This document shows positions 6,411 to 12,181 of a DNA stretch of 13,184 bases, one piece after another. The translations under genes were made by a program, and so were the position numbers. A model generated the notes under the pieces. That model was not told the origin of the DNA. It saw only the letters and a list, made by a program, of their open reading frames with translations, and ran no database searches. Source of the stretch: an uncultured Elusimicrobiales bacterium (GTDB lineage: Bacteria > Elusimicrobiota > Elusimicrobia > Elusimicrobiales > Elusimicrobiaceae); NCBI GenBank assembly GCA_905235355.1, contig CAJOLM010000019.1, positions 1 through 13,184 of the forward strand. Reading direction: 5' to 3'. Each line of letters opens with the position of its first letter. Position 1 is the first letter of the stretch.

Positions 6411-6520
6411 TGTCATCCTGAGGTGTTTTTGCTCAGGATCTCCCTTGTTCTTGCCGTTTATTTTAAACAGTAACAACCTAAAAAGCGGGAGATGCTGAAT
6501 AAAAACCTTTCAGCATGACA
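6411..6520. repeat. REPIN-like inverted pair of palindromes
   Basis: Two 34-base units face each other: 6411-6444 and 6487-6520, separated by 42 bases. Read from the inside out, each unit is GGGAG, an 8-bp palindrome with a 9-base loop, then GACA. The stems are ATCCTGAG/CTCAGGAT (left) and ATGCTGAA/TTCAGCAT (right). They differ at two pairs, and both partners change together, so each hairpin has been kept as a structure. The spacer can form a further stem (TTGTT/AACAA enclosing GTTTA/TAAAC). The layout, including the GGGAG before each palindrome, resembles REP doublets (REPINs) moved by RAYT transposases; no transposase is present here. It lies between rsmA and the pilin gene and would be transcribed as most of the pilin 5' UTR. 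Confidence 0.75.
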
Positions 6521-6546
6521 TCATTTTTACAGCACTGCACCCCCGT

Positions 6547-6574
6547 ATTGTATCAAAAAAAAAAAACAAGTCAA
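6547..6574 (-). promoter_or_regulatory. Pilin promoter with a 12-base homopolymer in its spacer
   Basis: On the minus strand TTGACT (6569-6574), a 16-base spacer and TACAAT (6547-6552). Twelve of the sixteen spacer bases are one uninterrupted T-run (A-run 6555-6566 on the plus strand). The predicted start near 6540 gives a 5' UTR of about 156 bases covering the whole palindromic element. Slippage of the run would change the -35/-10 spacing. Confidence 0.75.
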
Positions 6575-6589
6575 GCCTTTTTTGTCCCG

Positions 6590-6611
6590 CTATTTTCCAA
6601 CGAGAAAATAG
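6590..6611 (-). other. Stem-loop just after the rsmA stop codon
   Basis: CTATTTTC/GAAAATAG, 8 bp with a 6-base loop, starting about 10 bases past the rsmA stop. It is not followed by a T-run on the minus strand, so it is not a classic intrinsic terminator. It could protect the 3' end of the rsmA mRNA or weakly separate it from the pilin promoter directly downstream. Confidence 0.4.
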
Positions 6612-6621
6612 AGATAATTTC

Positions 6622-7392
6622 TTATAGATTAGAAAACAACTGCAGATATTGCGTTAGGGAAAGCTGCTCCGGGCGCACCGTCAGCGGCACAGCTAACACA
6701 GAAATGCCCGCTTGTACTTTTTCTTTATCATACCCGGCAAGCACTAGTGAATTATACAGCGTTTTACGGCGGTGCAAAAACGCTGCTTTAATAAGCCGCG
6801 CAAAACGCGGATATGCTGCGCGCGACACTTGCCACGCGTGCGGCGCAAAGGTCAGCACCGCGCTTTCCACTTTAGGCGGCGGATTAAAACAGGCCTTGCC
6901 CACTTTGAGCAGCAGCGCGGGCGTGGCACGCACTTGCGTCAAAATAGATAAAGGGCCGTAACCCTCTTGCCCGGCGCGCGCTAAAATGCGCTGGGCTTGC
7001 TCCTTTTGAAACATAAATACGGCCCCGGCAAAATACTCCCAAGACAGCACTTTATCTAAAATGTCCGCCGCGTCCACATACGGCAAATTGCTCACGATAA
7101 AAGTCGGCCGCGCGGGCAGACTAGCCATATCAAATTTTAAAAAATCAGTAACAATGAGATGCCCGTTTATCGCCGGAAAATGCGCCAGCAAATAATCCCG
7201 CATTTCCGGGTCAATTTCTACCGCCGTAAAATGAGCAAACCCACGCGCCAGTAATTTTTCCGTCAGCGCACCGTGCCCGGGGCCAATTTCCAGTACGTCA
7301 CACGCGCCCTCCGGCACCGCGCCGACAATGCCTTCTATCACACGTTCACTGGTTAAAAAATGCTGGCCGTATTTATGCAACGCACGTCTCAT
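6622..7392 (-). CDS. rsmA: 16S rRNA (adenine(1518)-N6/adenine(1519)-N6)-dimethyltransferase RsmA (KsgA)
   Basis: This 256-residue protein is of normal family length. Motifs in order: YGQHFL (residues 8-13), the SAM-binding VLEIGPGHGALTEKLL (33-48), acidic VEID (58-61), VTDFLKFD (81-88), catalytic NLPY (102-105), FNPPPKVESAVL (169-180) and AFLHRRKTLYNSL (204-216). It dimethylates two adjacent adenines in helix 45 of 16S rRNA during late 30S assembly in the cytoplasm. The residue after NLPY is V where Y or N is common, a minor variation. The ATG overlaps the TGA of the upstream TPR gene (ATGA) and GGAG lies 6 bases before it inside that gene, so translation is probably coupled. There is no independent promoter visible. 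Confidence 0.96.
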   Translation of the reverse strand: MRRALHKYGQHFLTSERVIEGIVGAVPEGACDVLEIGPGHGALTEKLLARGFAHFTAVEIDPEMRDYLLAHFPAINGHLIVTDFLKFDMASLPARPTFIVSNLPYVDAADILDKVLSWEYFAGAVFMFQKEQAQRILARAGQEGYGPLSILTQVRATPALLLKVGKACFNPPPKVESAVLTFAPHAWQVSRAAYPRFARLIKAAFLHRRKTLYNSLVLAGYDKEKVQAGISVLAVPLTVRPEQLSLTQYLQLFSNL

Positions 7393-9074
7393 TCTTGCTC
7401 CAAAATTTTTAAATTGCGTTTGGCTGTTTTATTGCCCGGCTGCACGACAAGTGCCTGCTGATACTGCGTAATCGCCGTACTATCATCTCCCGCCACTACC
7501 GCTGCCGTACCTAGCCCGAGCCACGGCAGCACGTCCGCCGGAGCTTGATTTTTAGCTTGCGTAAAAGCCTGCTCTGCTTGCCCGGCTTGCCCAGCCAGTA
7601 ACGCTGCCAGCCCCCGCAAAAGCGTATATTCTACCGTCGTATTTGTGGGAGTTTTCTCTTGTAACTCTGTTGAAATTTCTTCCACATAACGCATCCAGGT
7701 TTTTCCCATGACCCACAGCCCCATGTCATTACCCACAATGCGCGGGTCATATACCGCTTTGGGCGGTGCAGTGCGTTCTTGTGTCAGTGCCGACGGAGAG
7801 GCATAATCCATGGTGCGCCCTTGTAAGGTCATGCTGACATTATATTTATCCGCCCCGGCTGTGGCTGCGCGTGTGAGTTCTGCTACCAACTCATCCACTT
7901 GTTTGGCCCGCTGGGCCTCGTCCGTTGCGTTTAATACAAAGCTGCGCTGAAAAGACAGTGAAGATTCCCCGTCGGCTCCCAGCGCATTTCCGGCACGCAA
8001 TGCCTGATACGCTTCGGCAAATTTGCCACTTTGCTCCGGCGCGGGATTTTCTTTTTGTACTGGATCATACTCTAAATCCACCTGTACTTGAATATCTTTA
8101 GCTGTTGGAACCTTAAGCAAATTTTCTTTAAATTTTTCAATTTGTTTTTGAAAAGCTTCTGCGCTGCGCCCGCTCGCGCGGTACACCGCGTTGAGCGCAA
8201 GGCCGTCCGCTTTGAACTGCACAATAGAAAATGCGCCCTCTATCACGTCGCGTGCTTCCGCGCTGCGCCCTTGCGACAGGAGTAAATAGCCATACCGCAG
8301 CCGCGCCACAAAATCTCCGGGCTTAGTTTTAACTGCTTTTTTATAATACTTGAGCGCGTCCTCATAACGCTCTTGTTTTTCATACAAAGCAGCCAGCGCC
8401 AGCTGTGCATCCTCATACCGCACAAAATAATGCAGAGCTTTTTTATAGGACGCTTCCGCTTGCGCGTCCCGCCCCATTAAATCATACAACGTGCCTAATT
8501 GATAATGGTACAGCGGCTCCCGCGGGGCCAGCTCCACCGCGCGGCGATATTCGTCTAATGCTTTGTCCCATTTTTTCTGCGCCATATAAGTAGAGCCCAA
8601 ATTCATGTGTGTATCTGCTTTATAAGGGTTTAACGCTGCGGCGCGCTCAAAATTTTCCTGTGCTTGTGAAATGTCACCTTTCCAACCCCATGCAATCCCT
8701 AACAGCTGATAGCCTAGGGCTTCTTTCGGGTTTAAGCGCAGCCCCTCGCGGTACTCGCTCATAGCATCATCTACTTTGCCGCTCCAATATAAAGAGGAGC
8801 CATATAAAAAATGCGGCAGCGCGTCCTGCGGATTTTTGATAATCGCTTTGGCAAAAGAATTAGCCGCCGCCTGATATTTCGCGCCCGACATTTCCCCCAG
8901 TCCCCGCCGCATATCTGACATTGATTGTTCCAGCATAATCCGGTCCCACACAGTTTGGGAGTAATCGGTTTTGATTTCCTTCTTGCCAAAGTCAAACGGA
9001 AAAAATGCCCACACTGGACGGCTGGCCGTGCAAAGCAATATGCCGATTAATAAAATATGCGTCATGTATTTCAT
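7389..9074 (-). CDS. Secreted or envelope TPR-repeat protein
   Basis: I place the start at the ATG at 9072-9074 (561 residues), not at the upstream in-frame ATG at 9096-9098. A TGCTACAAT extended -10 box sits between them, exactly six bases before the inner ATG, and the longer form would put a polar segment before the signal peptide. Residues 4-23 look like a signal peptide (hydrophobic core, then ASRPVWA before FFPF). At least six or seven tetratricopeptide repeats span about 63-283 (for example DALPHFLYGSSLYWSG, GYQLLGIAWGWKGD, HMNLGSTYMAQKKWDKALDEYRRAV). A middle region without repeats covers about 320-470, and two more TPR-like units lie at 482-547. TPRs mediate protein contacts; the partner is unknown. 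Its stop overlaps the start of rsmA, an unusual pairing of an exported protein with an rRNA methylase. Confidence 0.8.
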   Translation of the reverse strand: MKYMTHILLIGILLCTASRPVWAFFPFDFGKKEIKTDYSQTVWDRIMLEQSMSDMRRGLGEMSGAKYQAAANSFAKAIIKNPQDALPHFLYGSSLYWSGKVDDAMSEYREGLRLNPKEALGYQLLGIAWGWKGDISQAQENFERAAALNPYKADTHMNLGSTYMAQKKWDKALDEYRRAVELAPREPLYHYQLGTLYDLMGRDAQAEASYKKALHYFVRYEDAQLALAALYEKQERYEDALKYYKKAVKTKPGDFVARLRYGYLLLSQGRSAEARDVIEGAFSIVQFKADGLALNAVYRASGRSAEAFQKQIEKFKENLLKVPTAKDIQVQVDLEYDPVQKENPAPEQSGKFAEAYQALRAGNALGADGESSLSFQRSFVLNATDEAQRAKQVDELVAELTRAATAGADKYNVSMTLQGRTMDYASPSALTQERTAPPKAVYDPRIVGNDMGLWVMGKTWMRYVEEISTELQEKTPTNTTVEYTLLRGLAALLAGQAGQAEQAFTQAKNQAPADVLPWLGLGTAAVVAGDDSTAITQYQQALVVQPGNKTAKRNLKILEQE

Positions 9075-9080
9075 ATATGT

Positions 9081-9089
9081 ATTGTAGCA
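9081..9089 (-). promoter_or_regulatory. Extended -10 promoter of the TPR gene, positioned for a leaderless mRNA
   Basis: On the minus strand TGCTACAAT, then six bases and the ATG at 9074. No Shine-Dalgarno sequence precedes that ATG. The -35 region is weak, as expected for a TGn-type promoter. It lies about 30 bases downstream of the terminator of the preceding operon. Confidence 0.65.
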
Positions 9090-9122
9090 ATAAACCATAC
9101 TGTTTCTTTATATTTAATAACT

Positions 9123-9145
9123 AAAAGGCTGCCCGAAAGCAGCCT
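9123..9145 (-). terminator. Rho-independent terminator of the marC-dsbD-pilin-like operon
   Basis: On the minus strand a 7-bp stem AGGCTGC/GCAGCCT (9139-9145 with 9126-9132), a 6-base loop and a short T-run (TTTT). It begins about 20 bases after the stop of the last pilin-like gene and before the TPR promoter. Confidence 0.8.
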
Positions 9146-9164
9146 CTTAATTAACAAGACTATT

Positions 9165-9716
9165 TTACTTGGATGTATCTTTCCCTCCAGCGGGTACAAT
9201 AGCCAAATTATTTAGCTCCAAAGCACTAATATCTTGCGAAATATGCTTACAAAAAGACTTGCCTTTTGTAGCGGTACAAGTCGTGATCTCTCCATTGGGA
9301 AAGGCGCGTATTAATTGATAGCTATAAAATAAACTATGGATACGCGTGGCCGTTACCGTACCGCTTTGTCCATCAGCAGTTATTTGTAAATGGACTTCAA
9401 ATCCTTTATCGTTTTTGGCCGCATTGGAGCCAAAACCAAAAAAATAACTGCCTTGACCCGGCAAGGGTTTCGTTTCTACTTGCAACACAGGAGAAAATGT
9501 CATCAGAGGCAACAAAGTAGTCCAATCTGTCGTATACTGCTTTGTTTTAGCAAATACCTGCTCTTGCGCGATAGTTGTTTCCACTAGCATCGCCTGCATG
9601 GACAAGGCCTCCGTTTTCTCCAACTGTGCCACATACTTCCCCCCTAACCAACATCCTGCCGCCAAAAGGACAAGATATACCACCCACTTATATAGAGCAA
9701 CCCCTCTCTTATTCAT
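9165..9716 (-). CDS. Degenerate type IV pilin-like protein (183 residues)
   Basis: It begins MNKRG followed by VALYKWVVYLVLLAAGCWLGG, which looks like a prepilin leader and N-terminal helix with cleavage possible after G5. The residue at mature position 5 would then be K, not the conserved Glu, so this is a degenerate or minor pilin, or an anchored pilin-like head. After the helix it resembles its upstream neighbour: a YTTDWTTLLPL segment (61-71), TATRIHSLFYSYQLIR (122-137) and a cysteine pair (C147, C156). AAAGGGGGAGAA just before the ATG is a strong ribosome site. The gap to the upstream gene is 23 bases, in an operon with a DsbD-like protein and marC. Assignment to the pilin group rests on the N-terminus and on resemblance to its paralogue. 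Confidence 0.7.
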   Translation of the reverse strand: MNKRGVALYKWVVYLVLLAAGCWLGGKYVAQLEKTEALSMQAMLVETTIAQEQVFAKTKQYTTDWTTLLPLMTFSPVLQVETKPLPGQGSYFFGFGSNAAKNDKGFEVHLQITADGQSGTVTATRIHSLFYSYQLIRAFPNGEITTCTATKGKSFCKHISQDISALELNNLAIVPAGGKDTSK

Positions 9717-9739
9717 TGTTCTCCCCCTTTATTTACAAC

Positions 9740-10306
9740 TTAATGCCACAAATTAGACGAGCTGTGCAATGGTTCCACACGCGGATCGCGCGGCAACTGT
9801 TCCGCGCTAGAGACTTGCATAAAATCCATACAAAAGTTCACGCTTCGCTTGTCATCAGATACAGGAACACAATACACTTTATCTTCCGGCAGTTTGCGTA
9901 CCAACTCATAATTATAACGGGAATTGATGCGGGTCGCCACAATAAAAAATCCCTGGGCCTCATCCGAAAACACAATCTTAAAATTGCTTTTTGTCGTGTT
10001 TTCGCCACCGCCACGCGTAAAATAGGTAGTTCCATTACGGCTCACATAATCTCCTACTTTTTTTACGCGCGGAGAGAGCGGCCCCAAATCCATACCCGTC
10101 CATTTGGTCACATAATAGCCTTTGCTCATTAGCTGGCGCCCCTGTGCGTTAGCAGCTAAATTCATGGTATTTTCTGCATCTGTTGCACGCGTATGTTCAA
10201 TAAATTTTTCCACTGTAGAAAACACCCATATAGATAACCCGGCCAATATCATCAGTATAATTACAATGCCACGTCCGGTAAGCCCTCTGTTATTTTGATA
10301 TTTCAT
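9740..10306 (-). CDS. Degenerate type IV pilin-like protein (188 residues)
   Basis: The N-terminus MKYQNNRGLTGRGIVIILMILAGLSIWVF has a basic leader, glycines at 8, 11 and 13 that could serve as a prepilin cleavage site, and a hydrophobic helix; the FTLIE signature is absent. The remainder parallels the next gene: YYVTKWTGMDLGPL (64-77), VATRINSRYNYELVR (123-137), and a C-terminal cysteine pair (C146, C159), like the disulfide-bonded loop of pilins. The two are clearly paralogues from a tandem duplication. GAGGG lies about 7 bases before the ATG, and the DsbD-like gene ends 28 bases upstream with no terminator between, so they are probably co-transcribed. The likely location is inner membrane with the head domain outside; the function is unknown. 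Confidence 0.68.
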   Translation of the reverse strand: MKYQNNRGLTGRGIVIILMILAGLSIWVFSTVEKFIEHTRATDAENTMNLAANAQGRQLMSKGYYVTKWTGMDLGPLSPRVKKVGDYVSRNGTTYFTRGGGENTTKSNFKIVFSDEAQGFFIVATRINSRYNYELVRKLPEDKVYCVPVSDDKRSVNFCMDFMQVSSAEQLPRDPRVEPLHSSSNLWH

Positions 10307-10334
10307 ATTTAACCCTCTTCTCGGAGGCTAGCAA

Positions 10335-11471
10335 CTATATATTGCCTGCCAGCAAAATAAACAGCCCTAAAAATACCACACACAACAACAGCTTGGTCAG
10401 CCCTAGATGCGTCTTAAGCCAGTCATTGAACAATTTGGACTCACAACCTGCTAACGCTAAAACAAACACCACTATAAGCGGCACAATAAACATCAAGTTA
10501 TACACTAGCAAATAAATCAGCGCTTTGACACGGAAAGCCGGGTCCTGCATAATCAGTACGACGGTGGGTAAATAAACTTGTCCCGTGCATACCGCTTCCA
10601 CCAACGACACACAAAATCCTACCGCCAGTGCAGCCAGCGTCAAACGCCACAAGCTGCCTGCTTTATCGCGCAAAAAGAAATGCATAATTTTGTGGATACG
10701 CACCTTGAGGTTTTGTGGCAATTGCAAGAGCATTTTTTCGGACTTACCTGTCTTTTTATAAATCCAAAAATCATACAAAGCCAGGATAAAAAATGCAAAA
10801 CACAGTAGCGCCGTGAGAATATAAAAACCCTTAATGACCCAATAAAACCCCTTCAGTGCGTATAAGAATTGGAAAAGCCCCAAGCCAATCAGTACATAGG
10901 CAATAAATACCGCTATACAATAAGAGGTTCCCACAACAATAATTTCTTTGCGTGTGTATTTATAGACGGTTAAGAAGGAAATAAAGAAGATAATGACCGC
11001 AAATGCGCAGGGATTAATTCCGTCCACCAGTCCCGCACCGATAATGGCCCAAAACGTAATTTTAGAAAATGCGGTGCGCGTATCTTCGGTAGGTGTTGCT
11101 ATTTTTGTTTTTTGACCTAACAACTGCGCTTTGGCAATAGCACTTTCGGCATAGGTTTTAATTTCATGCGGATAACCTACCATGTAGGTATCACCCACAA
11201 TAGCCGTTGGATAAGCCGGATTTTTACCAAAGGCTTTGGCCGTTTGCTGCAAGCGCAAATTATTATTATCTTTGGAAATATCATACAGCGCGAAATTGAC
11301 GCTGTCTTGGTATTTTTTTTGCAGCACAGGCAGATACTCATTTTCAAAATGTTTACAATGTATGCACGTCGGGCTGACAAACATGACGAAATCTACTTTG
11401 TCCGCAGCAGGAGCGGCCCATACAGTCCCGGCCAAACACGCTAGCAATGCCGCATACAACAGCTTTTTCAT
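10335..11471 (-). CDS. DsbD/CcdA-like thiol-redox membrane protein with an N-terminal thioredoxin-like domain
   Basis: This 378-residue protein has three parts. Residues 1-20 are a signal peptide (KKLLYAALLACLAGTVWA). Residues about 24-115 form a periplasmic thioredoxin/glutaredoxin-like domain with redox motif C36-I-H-C39 and a cis-Pro-like YPT (87-89). From about 137 a membrane domain with six or more helices follows; the first has GINPCAFAVIIFF (C155) and a later one SLVEAVCTGQVYLPT (C295), the two cysteines that carry electrons in DsbD/CcdA proteins. It should move reducing power from cytoplasmic thioredoxin to periplasmic disulfides, though the domain order (thioredoxin-like domain first) differs from E. 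coli DsbD. It starts one base after the marC stop, with AGGGAG inside marC. The downstream pilin-like genes encode cysteine-pair proteins that could be substrates. Confidence 0.87.
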   Translation of the reverse strand: MKKLLYAALLACLAGTVWAAPAADKVDFVMFVSPTCIHCKHFENEYLPVLQKKYQDSVNFALYDISKDNNNLRLQQTAKAFGKNPAYPTAIVGDTYMVGYPHEIKTYAESAIAKAQLLGQKTKIATPTEDTRTAFSKITFWAIIGAGLVDGINPCAFAVIIFFISFLTVYKYTRKEIIVVGTSYCIAVFIAYVLIGLGLFQFLYALKGFYWVIKGFYILTALLCFAFFILALYDFWIYKKTGKSEKMLLQLPQNLKVRIHKIMHFFLRDKAGSLWRLTLAALAVGFCVSLVEAVCTGQVYLPTVVLIMQDPAFRVKALIYLLVYNLMFIVPLIVVFVLALAGCESKLFNDWLKTHLGLTKLLLCVVFLGLFILLAGNI

Positions 11472-11472
11472 G

Positions 11473-12066
11473 TTAGAAAGCTCCCTTAATAAACTCCGAA
11501 ATGCCGCCCATAACCATGTTTACAGACATCAGCACCAGAATCATACCTGACAAACGCTCAATAGCCAACAGCCCACGTTTACCCAGCAAATTGCTAATCG
11601 GGAAAGATAACATCAGCACAAACATATTGACTATAGACGCCACCAAGATCGCTCCGAGCGTCAGCAATTTATTCGGCTGCTGGGCAGACAAAATCATAAT
11701 CATAGACAGCACTGCCGGGCCTGCCACCAGCGGAATAGCCAGCGGTACTACAAACGGCTCTTCTTCCTTCGGGTCAGAGGTTGGCTCCGTATCATTACCA
11801 AACACCAGTTTGGCAGAAATGATAAACAAAATCAACCCGCCGGCAATACTCATAGAGAACGAGTGAATTTCAAACACCCGCATAAACCAGCCGCCCAAGA
11901 ACAAAAACACCAGCATAATCAGCAGCGCAATTACTAACTCGCGCAAAATTACTTTGGTACGGCGTTCCGGTGCCACTTTTTTCAGGGCGGAAATAAACAG
12001 TGGGATATTCCCGAACGGATCCATAATTAAACAAAGCGTAATGACTGAAGAAACAAACCACTCCAT
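11473..12066 (-). CDS. MarC-family integral membrane protein
   Basis: This 197-residue protein has six hydrophobic helices, the normal size for MarC (UPF0056). The signature LCLIMDPFGNIPLFISALKK (residues 11-30) is typical, as are IAGGLILFIISAKLVFG and VVPLAIPLVAGPAVLSMIM. MarC was first linked to multiple antibiotic resistance but that role was not upheld; related proteins have been proposed as small neutral amino-acid transporters, and the function is unsettled. AAGGAG (12073-12078) lies 6 bases before the ATG, behind an extended -10 box, so this is the first gene of the four-gene operon ending at the terminator at 9123-9145. Confidence 0.92.
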   Translation of the reverse strand: MEWFVSSVITLCLIMDPFGNIPLFISALKKVAPERRTKVILRELVIALLIMLVFLFLGGWFMRVFEIHSFSMSIAGGLILFIISAKLVFGNDTEPTSDPKEEEPFVVPLAIPLVAGPAVLSMIMILSAQQPNKLLTLGAILVASIVNMFVLMLSFPISNLLGKRGLLAIERLSGMILVLMSVNMVMGGISEFIKGAF

Positions 12067-12099
12067 AGATAACTCCTTAACAAGAAAATAGTTGTCTAT

Positions 12100-12108
12100 A
12101 CTATAGCA
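12100..12108 (-). promoter_or_regulatory. Extended -10 promoter of the marC operon
   Basis: On the minus strand TGCTATAGT; the -35 position holds TGCAAG, a poor match. The predicted start near 12093 gives a 27-base leader that contains AAGGAG, so marC is a conventional leadered gene. The promoter is divergent from clC. Confidence 0.6.
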
Positions 12109-12169
12109 TTTTTACGACCAAGCTTGCACTCCGGCTCCTGCAAAAAATCCCGCCATGGCTCATATTTAG

Positions 12170-12175
12170 TACAAT
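12170..12175 (+). promoter_or_regulatory. -10 box of the ClC gene, positioned for a leaderless mRNA
   Basis: TACAAT, six bases, then ATG at 12182. No Shine-Dalgarno sequence is present. The bases between (ACTTCT) resemble those at ftcD (ACTTTT) and the TPR gene (ACATAT). Confidence 0.6.
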
Positions 12176-12181
12176 ACTTCT

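Noticed and set aside
6411..6520. Reading the inverted repeat as one long cruciform, or as an IS end pair or attachment site
   Set aside because: The differences between the two arms are compensated within each arm, which favours two local hairpins. There is no transposase, no target duplication that I can see, and no integrase nearby.
6510..6530. Tiny leader ORF in the pilin 5' UTR (minus strand, ATG ATG TCA TGC TGA)
   Set aside because: Only four codons with no ribosome site; it cannot be told apart from chance in a 156-base leader.
6515..6961. Plus-strand ORF of 148 codons overlapping the 3' half of rsmA and the pilin promoter
   Set aside because: It is antisense to a confidently identified gene, its sequence has no domain-like pattern, and it has no ribosome site or promoter. 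It is a shadow frame.
9075..9098. Start of the TPR protein at 9098
   Set aside because: The likely -10 box lies downstream of that ATG, and the extra residues precede a complete signal peptide starting at 9074.
9575..10132. Plus-strand ORF of 185 codons antisense to both pilin-like genes
   Set aside because: It spans the junction of two genes that each have good ribosome sites and paralogous sequence. Its translation shows no signal, repeat or motif.
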